Origin: Xanthobacter dioxanivorans
GTDB taxonomy: Bacteria; Pseudomonadota; Alphaproteobacteria; Rhizobiales; Xanthobacteraceae
Assembly (NCBI RefSeq): GCF_016807805.1
Contig: NZ_CP063362.1
Location: 1,550,001-1,614,000 of the forward strand
Direction of reading: 5' to 3'
Length of the DNA stretch: 64,000 nt
The notes beneath the pieces are model-generated. The model was not told the DNA's origin. It saw only the letters and a list, made by a program, of their open reading frames with translations, and did not search any database. Below are positions 9,062 to 18,323 of the stretch, piece by piece. Numbering within the stretch: the first letter of the stretch is position 1; each line of letters opens with the position of its first letter. The position numbers and the translations under genes were made by a program.

Positions 9062-10453
9062 ATGAGCAACAAGATGTGGGGCGGACGCTTCTCTTCCGCG
9101 CCCGACGCCATCATGGAGGAGATCAACGCCTCCATCGGCTTCGACCAGCGTCTTTACGCCCAGGACATCGCCGGCTCCAAGGCCCACGCGGCCATGCTGG
9201 CCGCCCAGGGCATCGTGGCGGCGAAAGATGCGCAGAAGATCCAGAAGGGTCTAGACACGATCCTGTCAGAGATCGAGGCGGGAAAGTTCACCTTCCGGCG
9301 CGAGCTGGAGGACATCCACATGAACGTGGAATCGCGCCTCGCCGAGCTCATCGGCGCCCCCGCCGGCCGTCTCCACACCGCCCGCTCGCGCAACGACCAG
9401 GTGGCCACCGACTTCCGCCTCTACGTGCGCGACACGCTGGACGCCCTCGACGCGCAGCTGGCCGACCTCCAGCTGGCGCTGGCGGAGAAGGCGCTGGCGC
9501 ACGCCGCCACGGTGATGCCCGGCTTCACCCACCTGCAGACCGCCCAGCCCGTCACCTTCGGCCACCACCTGATGGCCTATGTGGAGATGGTGTCCCGCGA
9601 CCGCGGCCGCCTCGCCGACGCCCGCAAGCGGCTCAACGAGTGCCCGCTCGGCTCGGCGGCGCTGGCCGGCACCTCCTTCCCCATCGACCGCGAGGCGACG
9701 GCGAAGGCGCTGGGCTTCGACCGCCCCACCGCCAACTCGCTGGATGCCGTCTCCGACCGCGACTTCGTGATGGAGACCCTCGCCGCCGCCTCCATCTGCG
9801 CCGTGCACCTGTCGCGCTTCGCCGAGGAGGTGGTGATCTGGACCTCGCCGTCCTTCGCTTTGGTGAAGCTGTCCGACAAGTTCACCACCGGCTCGTCCAT
9901 CATGCCGCAGAAGCGCAATCCGGACGCAGCGGAACTGGTGCGGGCCAAGGCCGGGCGCATCATCGGCGCCCTCACCGGCATCCTGGTGGTGATGAAGGGC
10001 CTGCCTTTGGCCTACGCCAAGGACATGCAGGAGGACAAGGAAGGCGCCTTCGACGCCTTCTCCGCTTTGTCCCTCGTGGTCGCGGCCAGCGCCGGCATGG
10101 TGCGCGACCTCGTGCCCGACGAGAAGCGCATGGCCGCCGCCGCCGGCCAGGGCTATTCCACCGCCACGGACCTCGCCGACTGGCTGGTGCGGGCGCTGAA
10201 CATCCCGTTCCGCGAGGCGCACCATATTACCGGGCACATCGTGGCGCTGGCGGCCGACCGCGGCATTGCGCTGCACAAGGTGCCGCTGGAGGACATGAAG
10301 GCCATCGACACGCGCATCACCGACGACGTCTTCTCGGTGCTCTCGGTGGTGCGGTCCGTGCGCAGCCGCACCAGCTACGGCGGCACCGCGCCGGCCCGCG
10401 TGCGGGCGCAGGCGAAGCGCTGGCTGAAGCGTCTGGGCAACGGTGCGGCGTGA
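9062..10453 (+). CDS. argH: Argininosuccinate lyase
   Basis: Last step of arginine synthesis: cleaves argininosuccinate to arginine and fumarate. 463 residues, normal length. Starts [28 protein letters not shown] and [17 protein letters not shown] are conserved active-site stretches, and the superfamily signature [12 protein letters not shown] is intact. First gene of an argH - lptM-like - lysA series typical of Hyphomicrobiales. It is divergent from tlpA with almost no intergenic space, so its promoter must lie inside or upstream of the tlpA 5' region. Confidence 0.97.
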   Translation: MSNKMWGGRFSSAPDAIMEEINASIGFDQRLYAQDIAGSKAHAAMLAAQGIVAAKDAQKIQKGLDTILSEIEAGKFTFRRELEDIHMNVESRLAELIGAPAGRLHTARSRNDQVATDFRLYVRDTLDALDAQLADLQLALAEKALAHAATVMPGFTHLQTAQPVTFGHHLMAYVEMVSRDRGRLADARKRLNECPLGSAALAGTSFPIDREATAKALGFDRPTANSLDAVSDRDFVMETLAAASICAVHLSRFAEEVVIWTSPSFALVKLSDKFTTGSSIMPQKRNPDAAELVRAKAGRIIGALTGILVVMKGLPLAYAKDMQEDKEGAFDAFSALSLVVAASAGMVRDLVPDEKRMAAAAGQGYSTATDLADWLVRALNIPFREAHHITGHIVALAADRGIALHKVPLEDMKAIDTRITDDVFSVLSVVRSVRSRTSYGGTAPARVRAQAKRWLKRLGNGAA

Positions 10454-10468
10454 ACCGGCGCCGTCACG

Positions 10469-10490
10469 GCCCCCCGGGCCGGCGGGGGGC
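10469..10490 (+). terminator. GC-rich hairpin after argH
   Basis: GCCCCCC and GGGGGGC form a perfect 7-bp stem with an 8-base loop, 16 bases after the argH stop. No U-run follows (only TCGCCTTT), so termination would be partial and read-through into the lipoprotein gene is possible. Confidence 0.35.
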
Positions 10491-10551
10491 TCGCCTTTGC
10501 TGCGGCGCGGGCTATAGTGGCGGCGCATTTTCAGGAACAGCCCGGCACGCG

Positions 10552-10865
10552 ATGCGATCCCTTCGACTTCTTCTCGCCCTTTGCGGCACCCTGGCCGTCG
10601 CGGCCTGCGGCGTGAAGGGGCCGTTGGAGCCGCCTCCGGGCGCCCACGCGGCCGCCCCGCCCCCCAAGCAGGCGAAGACCGAGGCGTCCGACGGCTACGT
10701 CGCCCCAAGAGCTCCGCCGACTTCCTCAACAGCGCCACTCCGCAGGCGGACTGGCAGAAGAAGAAATCCACCGGCTCCGGCAGCGGGACCTCGGGCGGCG
10801 CGGCGAACCTCCTGCACGGCGTCGAACGCCCGAACCAGCCCTTCGTCCTCGACGGGCTGCTCTGA
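10552..10865 (+). CDS. Small LptM-like lipoprotein, interrupted by an apparent one-base deletion
   Basis: Short outer-membrane-type lipoprotein: MRSLRLLLALCGTLAVAAC gives a lipobox (AVAAC) with Cys19, followed by GVKGPLEPPPG, the usual start of the LptM/LptE-associated small lipoproteins. The frame that carries this start runs off after YVAPR, while the overlapping -1 frame carries a proper continuation (KSSADFLNSATPQADWQKKK) and ends PNQPFVLDGLL, a tail typical of these alphaproteobacterial lipoproteins. One extra C in the CCCC run at 10703-10706 would join them into about 104 residues. Lies between argH and lysA as in relatives. Most likely an intact gene with a sequence error; true frameshift not excluded. 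Confidence 0.7.
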
Positions 10866-11074
10866 TCCGCCACCCGTGACCTGACGCCCGCGACCCGCCC
10901 CTCCGCCGCCGTCCCCTGGCTTTGCGGCGGGCCGGGACGGCAGGCGGGGCCCACGGGTTCAAAGCCTTTCCTCCCGCAGCCGGGCCCTGGCCCGGCGCGG
11001 GGACGACCCAGACTTCCGCCGCCCCGGACCGCATCTTCCACGGCCCGGCCCGGCCCCCGGACCGCCCCGATCCC

Positions 11075-12343
11075 ATGCACCATTTCAGCTACCGCACCGG
11101 CCGCCTGTTCGCCGAGGACGTGGACCTCACCCGTCTCGCCGCCGAGGTCGGCACCCCGCTCTACTGCTATTCCACCGCGACGCTGGAGCGGCACTACCAG
11201 GTGTTCATGGAAGCGTTCGCCGGGCGCGACACGCTCCTGTGCTATGCCCTGAAGGCCAATTCCAACCAGGCGGTCATCGCCACCCTCGCCCGCCTCGGCG
11301 CCGGGGCGGACATCGTCTCCGGCGGCGAGCTGAAGCGGGCGCTGGCGGCCGGCGTGCCCGCCGGGCGCATCGTCTTCTCCGGCGTCGGCAAGACCCGCGC
11401 GGAGATGGTGCAGGCGCTCGATGCCGGTATCCTGTGCTTCAACGTGGAGAGCGAGCCGGAACTGGCCGCCCTGTCCGAGGTGGCCACCAGCAAGGGGATG
11501 ACCGCCCCGGTCTCCGTCCGTGTCAATCCGGACGTGGACGCCAAGACCCACAAGAAGATCTCCACCGGCAAGTCGGCCACCAAGTTTGGCATCCCCATCT
11601 CGCGGGCCCGGGAGGTGTATGACCGCGCCGCCGCTTTGCCCGGCCTCGCCATCACCGGCGTCGACATGCATATCGGCAGCCAGATCACCGACATGGCGCC
11701 GTTCGACAATGCGGTGACGCTGCTGGCCGAGCTGGCGCGCGACCTGCTGGCGGCCGGCCACCGGCTGCACCACATGGACCTCGGCGGCGGCCTCGGCGTG
11801 CCCTATGCCGCCTCCGACCCGGTGCCGCCCGCCCCTCGTGCCTATGCGGAGGTGGTGACGCGGGCGCTGGGCGACCTCAAGCTGCCGCTGGTGTTCGAGA
11901 TGGGCCGCATGCTGGTGGCCAATGCCGGCATCCTGGTGACGCGGGTCATCTATGTGAAGCAGGGCGAGGGCAAGACCTTCGTGGTGGTGGACGCCGCCAT
12001 GAACGACCTCATCCGCCCCACCCTCTACGAGGCACACCACGACATCATCCCCGTCGCCGAGCCGGCGCCCGACGCCGCCCTCGCCGTCGCCGACGTGGTG
12101 GGGCCGGTGTGCGAGACCGGAGACTTCCTCGCCCTCGACCGGCCGCTGCCGGAATTGAAGGCGGGCGACCTCCTCGCGGTGATGACCGCCGGCGCCTATG
12201 GCGCGGTGCAGGCCGGCACCTACAACACCCGCCCGCTGATCCCCGAGGTGCTGGTGCGCGGCGCGCAGGCCGCCGTGGTGCGCCCGCGCCTCGACGCCGA
12301 CGCCATCATCGCCCTCGACCGCCCCGCCCCCTGGCTGGCGTGA
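11075..12343 (+). CDS. lysA: Diaminopimelate decarboxylase
   Basis: PLP enzyme making L-lysine from meso-diaminopimelate. 422 residues from the ATG giving MHHFSYRTGRLFAED; upstream in-frame codons back to 10922 give an unconserved Gly/Arg-rich extension and are rejected. Seen motifs: CYALKANSN with the PLP lysine, HIGSQITD, GGGLGVPY, FEMGRMLVANAG, CETGDFLA (catalytic Cys of the neighbouring subunit) and GAYGAVQAGTYN. Third gene of the argH-lptM-lysA series. It converges with mutS across 223 bp. Confidence 0.96.
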   Translation: MHHFSYRTGRLFAEDVDLTRLAAEVGTPLYCYSTATLERHYQVFMEAFAGRDTLLCYALKANSNQAVIATLARLGAGADIVSGGELKRALAAGVPAGRIVFSGVGKTRAEMVQALDAGILCFNVESEPELAALSEVATSKGMTAPVSVRVNPDVDAKTHKKISTGKSATKFGIPISRAREVYDRAAALPGLAITGVDMHIGSQITDMAPFDNAVTLLAELARDLLAAGHRLHHMDLGGGLGVPYAASDPVPPAPRAYAEVVTRALGDLKLPLVFEMGRMLVANAGILVTRVIYVKQGEGKTFVVVDAAMNDLIRPTLYEAHHDIIPVAEPAPDAALAVADVVGPVCETGDFLALDRPLPELKAGDLLAVMTAGAYGAVQAGTYNTRPLIPEVLVRGAQAAVVRPRLDADAIIALDRPAPWLA

Positions 12344-12389
12344 AGGGCACGGCGCGAAAGGCTTGCCACGCGGTTCCCCGGACAAGCGA

Positions 12390-12545
12390 CAGCGCAGCTG
12401 GAGCGCCGATCCAAGGCCCAGCGCAGGACCGCTGCGCAGCAGTCAATCTCCAGAGATGCTTCCCATAAGGCCGCCTTCGGCGCACTTGCGCGCCGGGCGC
12501 CGGCTCTCCTTCCGCTGCGCTGACGCTCCGCTCCCGTCGGCCGGG
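12390..12545. repeat. Dispersed intergenic element, copy 1
   Basis: Between the convergent lysA and mutS. It begins with a GCGACAGCGCAGCTGGAG-like start and ends CCGGCTCTCCTTCCGCT ... GTCGGCCGGG. The same start and end types recur at about 22950-23100, so this looks like a second, more diverged copy of a roughly 150-bp intergenic element. The overall identity has not been computed. Confidence 0.4.
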
Positions 12546-12566
12546 ACGCGAGACCTTCTGCGCCCC

Positions 12567-15305
12567 TCACCCCCGCCGCAGCCCCTTCAGCCGGTAGAGC
12601 GCATCGAGCGCGTCGCGCGGGCTGAGGGCGTCGGGATCGAGATCGTCGAGGGCCGCCAGCAGCGCGCCGGCGACGGGATCGGCCGGCGCGACCTCGGCCG
12701 GCATCGCCTTGGGCCGGGCCGCGAAGAGGGGCAAATCGTCCACGAGGCGCTGCACCGGGGAGGCCCGCTCCGCCGCCTCCAGCTCCGCCAGCACCGCCCG
12801 CGCCCGGCCGATCACCGCCTCCGGCAGGCCGGCGAGCTTGGCCACCTGGATGCCGTAGGAGCGATCCGCCGCCCCCGGCACCACCTCGTGCAGGAAGATC
12901 ACGTCGCCCTGCCACTCGGTGACCTTCACCGTGGCGTTGGACAAGCGCGCGCAGCGCTGGGACAGCGCGGTCAATTCGTGGAAATGGGTGGCGAACAGGG
13001 CCCGGCAGCGGTTCACCTCGTGCAGGTGCTCCAGGCTCGCCCAGGCGATGGACATGCCGTCGAAAGTGGCGGTGCCGCGACCGATCTCGTCGAGGATGAC
13101 GAGGGAGCGCGGGCTCGCCTGGTTCAGGATGGCGGCGGTCTCCACCATCTCCACCATGAAGGTGGAGCGGCCGCGCGCCAGATCGTCCGCCGCCCCCACG
13201 CGGGAGAACAGGCGGTCGACGACGCCGATGCGGGCCGCGCGCGCCGGCACGAACGCCCCCGCCTGCGCCAGCACGGCGATGAGCGCGTTCTGCCGGAGAA
13301 AAGTGGACTTGCCCGCCATGTTGGGGCCGGTGACCAGCACGATACGCCCGTCCGCCGCGCCCTCGGGCGGGGAGAGGTCGCAGTCGTTGGGCACGAACGG
13401 GCCGCCATCCTTGGCCAGCGCCTGCTCCACCACCGGGTGGCGCCCGCCGGCGACGGCGAAGGCGACGCCCTCCTCCATGTGCGGGCGCACATGGGACTGG
13501 CCGGCGGCGAGCTCGGCGAAGCCGGCGGCCACGTCGAGGGCGGCGAGGGCATCGGCGGCGGCGCGGATGGTCTCGGTCTCGGCCACCACGGCGGCGGCGA
13601 GGCGGTCGAAGATGGCCTGCTCCAGCCCCAGCGCCCGCTCGCCGGCGCTGGCGATGCGGCTTTCCAGGTCGCCCAGCTCCACCGAGGAGAAGCGCATGGC
13701 CCCCGCCATGGTCTGGCGGTGGACGAAAACCTGATCGTGCGGCGCCTCCTTCAGCCGGTCGGCGTTCTGGGCGGAGACCTCCACATAATAGCCGAGCACC
13801 GCATTGTGCCGGATCTTCAGCGCGCGGACGCCGGTCTCCTCCACGTAGCGCCGCTCCAGCGCCGCCACCACGCGCCGGCTCTCGTCCCTGAGGGCGCGGG
13901 TGGCGTCGAGCTCGGCGTCGCAGCCCTCGCGCACGAAGCCGCCGTCGCGCCGGTGGGGCGGCAGGGTATCCGCCAAGGCGGCCGAGAGGTCGAGCACGAG
14001 GGCGTGTGACACCCGCGCCAGCGTGGCCACGCAGCGGGCGATGTCGGCGGGCGCCTCGGGGCCGAACAAGGCGGCGATGGAGAGCGCGCCGTCCAGCGCG
14101 TCGCGCACGGCGGCGAGATCGCGCGGCCCGCCCCGCTGCAAGGCGAGGCGGGTGACGGCCCGCGCCATGTCCGGCGCCCGCGCGAGCCCCTCGCGCAAGG
14201 TCCGGCGCAACGGGCCGTCCTCGGCAAGGAAGGCCACCGCGTCGTGCCGCTCGCGGATGGCGGCAAGGTCGGTGAGCGGCTCGGCGATGCGGCGGGCGAG
14301 CAGGCGCGCACCGGCGGCGGTCACGGTGCGGTCCACCGCCGCCAGCAACGAGCCACGCCGCTCGCCGGAGGTGGTGCGCACCAGTTCCAGGTTGGCGCGG
14401 GTACCGGCATCGATGGCCATGATGCCCCCCTCCGCCTCCTTGGCCGGGCGCGAGAGCAGGGGCTTCGCCCCGAGCTGGGTGCGGTCCACATAGGCGACGA
14501 CGGCCGCCGCCGCGATCAGCTCCGCCCGCGAGAACGTGCCGAAGGCGTCCAGCGCCGCGACGCCGAAGAAGTCCGACAGCCGCTTCTCCGCCCCCGACCC
14601 GTCGAAGGACTGGCGCGGCAGCGGCGTCACCGCCGGGAAATCGCGCAGGAGCTCGCGCAGCTCGGCGTCCTCCAGCAGCGCGTCGGAGACGAGGATCTCC
14701 GCCGGCTCGACGCGGGCGAGGTCGCCGGCCATGTCGGCACGGGTGGTCGCCGCCACCCGGAAGGAGCCGGTGGACATGTCGGTGAAGGCCAGGGCGTAGG
14801 CGAAGTCCTCCGCCCCGGAGCCGGCCCGCACCCGGGCGAGGGCGGCGAGCACGTTCTCCCTGCGCGCGTCGAGCAGGGCGTCCTCGGTGAGGGTGCCCGG
14901 GGTGACGAGGCGCGTCACGTCGCGCCGCACCACCGACTTGGGGCCGCGCCGCTTGGCCTCGGCGGGGTCTTCCAGCTGCTCGCACACCGCCACGCGGAAG
15001 CCGAGGGCGATGAGCTTGTGCAGATATTCCTCGGCGCGCTCGATGGGCACGCCGCACATGGGGATATCCTCGCCCAGGTGCTTGCCGCGCTTGGTGAGCA
15101 CGATGCCCAGCGCCTGCGAGGCCGCCTCGGCGTCGGCGAAGAACAGCTCGTAGAAGTCGCCCATCCGGTAGAACAGCAGGCTGCCCGGATTGGCCGCCTT
15201 GATCTCCAGATACTGCGCCATCATGGGCGTGACGCGCGCCTCCTCCGCCCGGACGGGCGCGGCGGGATCTTCGGAAGCAGGGGCTGCGGCGGTGCTGGCG
15301 CTCAT
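12567..15305 (-). CDS. mutS: DNA mismatch repair protein MutS
   Basis: Recognises mismatches and starts methyl-independent alphaproteobacterial mismatch repair. 912 residues, full length. N-terminal mismatch-binding domain with [12 protein letters not shown] (Phe-x-Glu wedge), then connector, core/lever domains, and a C-terminal ABC-type ATPase: Walker [30 protein letters not shown], and the DEIGRGT Walker B. The ATG start gives [16 protein letters not shown], an Ala-rich leader before [14 protein letters not shown]; the next ATG pair would also make a working protein. Stands alone on the minus strand. Confidence 0.97.
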   Translation of the reverse strand: MSASTAAAPASEDPAAPVRAEEARVTPMMAQYLEIKAANPGSLLFYRMGDFYELFFADAEAASQALGIVLTKRGKHLGEDIPMCGVPIERAEEYLHKLIALGFRVAVCEQLEDPAEAKRRGPKSVVRRDVTRLVTPGTLTEDALLDARRENVLAALARVRAGSGAEDFAYALAFTDMSTGSFRVAATTRADMAGDLARVEPAEILVSDALLEDAELRELLRDFPAVTPLPRQSFDGSGAEKRLSDFFGVAALDAFGTFSRAELIAAAAVVAYVDRTQLGAKPLLSRPAKEAEGGIMAIDAGTRANLELVRTTSGERRGSLLAAVDRTVTAAGARLLARRIAEPLTDLAAIRERHDAVAFLAEDGPLRRTLREGLARAPDMARAVTRLALQRGGPRDLAAVRDALDGALSIAALFGPEAPADIARCVATLARVSHALVLDLSAALADTLPPHRRDGGFVREGCDAELDATRALRDESRRVVAALERRYVEETGVRALKIRHNAVLGYYVEVSAQNADRLKEAPHDQVFVHRQTMAGAMRFSSVELGDLESRIASAGERALGLEQAIFDRLAAAVVAETETIRAAADALAALDVAAGFAELAAGQSHVRPHMEEGVAFAVAGGRHPVVEQALAKDGGPFVPNDCDLSPPEGAADGRIVLVTGPNMAGKSTFLRQNALIAVLAQAGAFVPARAARIGVVDRLFSRVGAADDLARGRSTFMVEMVETAAILNQASPRSLVILDEIGRGTATFDGMSIAWASLEHLHEVNRCRALFATHFHELTALSQRCARLSNATVKVTEWQGDVIFLHEVVPGAADRSYGIQVAKLAGLPEAVIGRARAVLAELEAAERASPVQRLVDDLPLFAARPKAMPAEVAPADPVAGALLAALDDLDPDALSPRDALDALYRLKGLRRG

Positions 15306-15413
15306 GGCCGCACGGTACCGGGCGGAACCGGCAAAGTCAGCGCGGGCGCGGCCGCGATCGACAGAAAAGCGGGGATGGACCGGCGGGCCTGCGGGCTTCA
15401 GCGGCTTGCCCCC

Positions 15414-15518
15414 CGTCGTGCCCCGGCGTGTCCGGGGGATCCACGGCGGCGTTGCCCCCGAACCCCGCCCTTGGTCACCGAGGCGGAATGGCTGCCCCGG
15501 ACACGCCGGGGCATGACG
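15414..15518. repeat. Long inverted repeat between htpX and mutS
   Basis: Two 24-bp arms (15414-15437 and 15495-15518) match at 23 of 24 positions when one is reverse-complemented, with a 57-bp spacer. The arm core is GCCCCGGCGTGTCCGGGG. This is the form of the palindromic extragenic repeats scattered through genomes of this group; it could also act as a terminator or mRNA stabiliser between the two genes. Confidence 0.7.
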
Positions 15519-15539
15519 ATGGGGGAAAGGCCCGGGGGC

Positions 15540-16487
15540 TCAGCCCCAAGGTCCGCGGCGCTGGCCGCCGCCCCAGGGCGTGCCGGGCGCCGGGCCGGTG
15601 GGCGCGGGGCGCGCCGCGCCGTAGCCGCCCGCCCCGCCGCCCATCCGCTGCGACAGCTCGCGCAATGCGGCGATGCGGTTCTCCACCGCCGGGTGGGTGG
15701 AGAAGAGATTGTCCATCCGCATCCCCGACAGGGGGTTGATGATGAACATGTGGGCGGTGGCCGGGTTGGCTTCTGCCTCATAATTGGGCACTTCATGCGC
15801 CGCGCCGGAAATCTTGGCCAGCGCCGAGGCCAGCACCATGGGCCGGCCGAGGATCTCGGCACCGCCGCGGTCGGCCTCGTATTCCCGCGAGCGGGAGATG
15901 GCCATCTGCACCAGCATGGCGGCCATGGGCGCGAGGAACACCATGAGGATGGTGCCGATGAAGCCGAACGGGTTGTTGTTGTCGCGGTTGCCGCCGCCGA
16001 ACAGCAGGCCGAAGTTCGCCAGCATGGAGATGGCGCCGGCGATGGTGGCGGTGATGGTCATGGTGAGGGTGTCGTAATGCTTGATGTGCGCCAGCTCGTG
16101 CGCCATTACCCCGGCCACTTCCTCGGGGCTCAGGCTCTGCAGCAGGCCGGTGGTGGCGGCCACCGCCGCGTTCTGCGGGTTGCGGCCCGTGGCGAAGGCG
16201 TTGGGCTGCGGGTTGTCCATGATGAACACGCGCGGCAAAGGCAGCTCGGCCCGGCGCGCCAGCTCGTGCACCATCCGCACGAAGTCCGGCGCGGTGGTCT
16301 CGTCGACCTCGCGGGCGCCGTACATGCGGAGCACCATCTTGTCCGCATTCCAGTAGCTGAACAGGTTCATGCCTGACGCCACCACGAACGCGATCATCAT
16401 GCCGCCGCGCCCGCCGATGGCAAATCCCACCACCATGAACAGGGCGGTGAGGCCCGCGAGCAGGATCGCGGTCTTCAGGTGGTTCAT
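15540..16487 (-). CDS. htpX: Membrane zinc metalloprotease HtpX
   Basis: M48-family inner-membrane protease that helps degrade misfolded membrane proteins. 315 residues from the ATG at 16487, chosen because GGAGGAG lies just before it and [19 protein letters not shown] is the family's N-terminus (two helices to about residue 50); the longer frame to 16721 is not conserved. HELAHIKH gives the HExxH zinc site, and a downstream [10 protein letters not shown] supplies the third ligand. Two more hydrophobic segments follow the zinc site. The C-terminus is Gly/Pro-rich ([16 protein letters not shown]). No heat-shock promoter motif is evident. Confidence 0.94.
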   Translation of the reverse strand: MNHLKTAILLAGLTALFMVVGFAIGGRGGMMIAFVVASGMNLFSYWNADKMVLRMYGAREVDETTAPDFVRMVHELARRAELPLPRVFIMDNPQPNAFATGRNPQNAAVAATTGLLQSLSPEEVAGVMAHELAHIKHYDTLTMTITATIAGAISMLANFGLLFGGGNRDNNNPFGFIGTILMVFLAPMAAMLVQMAISRSREYEADRGGAEILGRPMVLASALAKISGAAHEVPNYEAEANPATAHMFIINPLSGMRMDNLFSTHPAVENRIAALRELSQRMGGGAGGYGAARPAPTGPAPGTPWGGGQRRGPWG

Positions 16488-16642
16488 TCTCTCCTCCCGG
16501 CGCCGGTTGCGGCTCGAACGGCCGGCCGCGCCTCGCCCTAGAGGATGGGAACGGCCGGGGAGCGACGCAAGGGGAGGCGCGATGCCAGGCCCGCGCGGCG
16601 CCCGGGCGACAGCCTCCCGGCGTCGGCCGAAGGCTGCTGGTA

Positions 16643-16849
16643 TCAGGTGTCGCGGGAGAGGCGGCTGGCCGGCACGCACTTCCAGCGCCCCACCTGCCAC
16701 TGGGGGTGCTCCTCGCTCCACTGGGCGACGGTGAACTGCGACGACATCAGGCAGGCGGTCGGCGCGGCCGCTTCCATGGAAACGTTGATGCGCTCCTCCC
16801 GGCAGGTGGCGGGGGCGCTGATCAGGCAGGCGTAAAGCACGATGAACAT
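16643..16849 (-). CDS. Small conserved hypothetical protein (68 aa)
   Basis: Starts [19 protein letters not shown], with a short hydrophobic N-terminus rather than a clear cleavable signal, and ends [15 protein letters not shown]. Three or four Cys and a [10 protein letters not shown] segment are the recognisable features; proteins of this shape occur widely in Hyphomicrobiales without known function. The in-frame extension to 16930 is low-complexity and is rejected. Alone on the minus strand, between htpX and the fossil region. Confidence 0.55.
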   Translation of the reverse strand: MFIVLYACLISAPATCREERINVSMEAAAPTACLMSSQFTVAQWSEEHPQWQVGRWKCVPASRLSRDT

Positions 16850-17094
16850 GACGAATGCTTCCTCGGTCTCGACGAGCGTGCCTTCCCCTTCGTCTCCGGT
16901 CCCTTCCGCCTTCTCGCGAAGGCAGATCACATTACGGTCGGGCCCTTGTTCCGGTTCACCCGACGCGGCTTATGCAACAGCAAACGCAAAACCGATGCCA
17001 ACATCAAGCCGGGGTCCGGGAGCCCCTTCGGAAAATCGGGAGGGAAATTGAACCCGCCCGCCCGCGAGCGTGCCGAAGCGAAGTCGCTCAAGGC

Positions 17095-17330
17095 GCCCGG
17101 CTCCGGAACCAATAGATGAGCCTGAGAGTGCCGACGGACTGGGCAAGCCGGTGCCGTTGCGCGGGATCGCCTTCGACGGCGGCTCGGGGATCGCGCGCGT
17201 CGAGGTCTCCTCCGAAGATGGGGCGGCCGTTCTGGGAGGCTGACGTCCACAAGATGATTTCGGCCCAACGTGCCGCGATCGACGAGAAAGACACCAAAGC
17301 ATCATCGATTATCTGGCGGAAACCTATTAA
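17095..17330 (+). pseudogene. Remnant of a sulfite dehydrogenase (SorA-like Mo subunit end and SorB-like cytochrome end)
   Basis: In one frame 17124-17240 reads ESADGLGKPVPLRGIAFDGG then SGIARVEVSS, which resembles the C-terminal dimerisation domain of molybdenum sulfite oxidases/dehydrogenases, and hits a stop at 17241-17243. In the next frame, 17200-17300 reads GRPFWEADVHKMISAQRAAI then DEKDTK, and the first frame finishes SIIDYLAETY before TAA at 17328. Together these match the end of a small cytochrome c subunit. The order Mo subunit then cytochrome is that of sorAB. Haem and molybdopterin motifs are absent, so this is a deletion remnant and not a working gene. Confidence 0.6.
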
Positions 17331-17501
17331 CCGGCGAAGAGGCCACGGTTATTTCCCATCCCCTGGCCCGCCCCCGGCGCCGCGCGTGTTCACAGTTCGT
17401 GCGGCTTGCTGGCGAGGCCCCGCTCGGCTAGTCTCCCGCGCGCTATCTGGTGAACCGGTTCGGCACTCCTGCCGGGCGCTGACAACAAGGGTAGGCGGCA
17501 T

Positions 17502-17536
17502 ATGACCGCTTCCCGGAATGCCTTCGGGGCGGTCAT
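17502..17536 (+). promoter_or_regulatory. Hairpin in the leader of fae
   Basis: ATGACCGC and GCGGTCAT form a perfect 8-bp inverted repeat around a 19-base loop, 31 bases before the fae start and just upstream of its GGGAGGG ribosome site. It could be an operator or a 5' UTR stem that protects an abundant mRNA. Confidence 0.4.
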
Positions 17537-17566
17537 CCCTAGTCGATCTACGAGGGAGGGCATAAG

Positions 17567-18076
17567 GTGGCTAAGATTAACAAGGTTCTGATCGGTGAAG
17601 CGCTTGTCGGCGACGGCAACGAGGTCGCCCACATCGATCTCATCATCGGCCCGCGCGGCAGCGCCGCCGAGACGGCGTTCTGCAACAGCCTGACCAACAA
17701 CAAGGACGGCTTCACCTCGCTGCTCGCGGTGCTCGCCCCCAACATGCCCTGCAAGCCCAACACCCTGTTGTTCAACAAGGTGACCATCAAGGATGCGCGG
17801 CAGGCGGTGCAGATGTTCGGTCCCGCCCAGCGCGGCGTCGCCAAGGCGGTGCAGGACGCGGTGGCCGAAGGCACCATCCCCCTGGAAGAGGCCGACGACC
17901 TCTATATCAGCGTCGGCGTGTTCATCCATTGGGAAGCGGCGGACGACGCCAAGATCCAGCAGTACAATTACGAGGCGACCAAGCTTTCCATCGAGCGCGC
18001 CGTCGCGGGCTTCCCCTCTGCCAAGGAAGCGACCGAGCAGCGTGACCTGGTGAAGCACCCCTTCGCCGCGGCCTAG
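17567..18076 (+). CDS. fae: Formaldehyde-activating enzyme
   Basis: Condenses formaldehyde with tetrahydromethanopterin to methylene-H4MPT in the cytoplasm, the entry to the C1 oxidation route whose later enzymes are encoded at 36-47 kb. 169 residues, normal length. Starts at GTG behind a strong GGGAGGG site; [20 protein letters not shown] is followed by AHIDLIIG, whose His22 is the likely catalytic base. [14 protein letters not shown] and the C-terminal [11 protein letters not shown] are family hallmarks. Monocistronic: preceded by the sulfite dehydrogenase remnant and followed by tandem hairpins. Identification is secure. Confidence 0.96.
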   Translation: MAKINKVLIGEALVGDGNEVAHIDLIIGPRGSAAETAFCNSLTNNKDGFTSLLAVLAPNMPCKPNTLLFNKVTIKDARQAVQMFGPAQRGVAKAVQDAVAEGTIPLEEADDLYISVGVFIHWEAADDAKIQQYNYEATKLSIERAVAGFPSAKEATEQRDLVKHPFAAA

Positions 18077-18180
18077 AGCGGAAACCACCCTGGGCAGAGC
18101 GGCGCCCCTCCGGCCATGCCGAAGGGACTGCTTCAGCGGTTGGCCGCCATTTTTCTTGGTCGGTGACGATCCAAACCTTC

Positions 18181-18306
18181 GACCGGCGGTGGCCTCCACC
18201 GCCGGTCGTTTCATATGAGAATGGGCTTGCGGCGCTGGCCTCCACCGCCGGTCGTTTCATATGAGAATGGGCTTGCGGCGGTGGCCTCCATCGCCAGTCG
18301 TTTCAT
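18181..18306. repeat. 46-bp tandem repeat (2.7 copies), each with a hairpin, after fae
   Basis: The unit starting GGCCTCCACCGCCGG recurs at 18191, 18237 and 18283, an exact 46-bp period, with ATATGAGAATGGGCTTGCGGC between the stems. The first copy contains a perfect 12-bp stem (GACCGGCGGTGG / CCACCGCCGGTC) with a 3-base loop; the second has one mismatch and the third several. The array sits between convergent fae and a beta-propeller gene, so it probably serves as a two-way terminator. Confidence 0.8.
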
Positions 18307-18323
18307 CTGCAAGGACCGCAAGG

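Noticed and set aside
9266..12385. A 1039-codon minus-strand open frame opposite argH-lysA
   Set aside because: High-GC shadow: composition is His/Gly/Arg-rich, no domain, and it lies opposite two certain genes.
12220..15057. A 945-codon minus-strand open frame overlapping mutS in another frame
   Set aside because: Same strand but different frame from mutS; Arg/Gly/Ala-rich nonsense typical of third-position GC bias.
17116..17505. A 129-codon plus-strand frame before fae considered as a gene
   Set aside because: Only a short central part resembles a cytochrome end and the rest is random; better explained as part of the sulfite dehydrogenase remnant.
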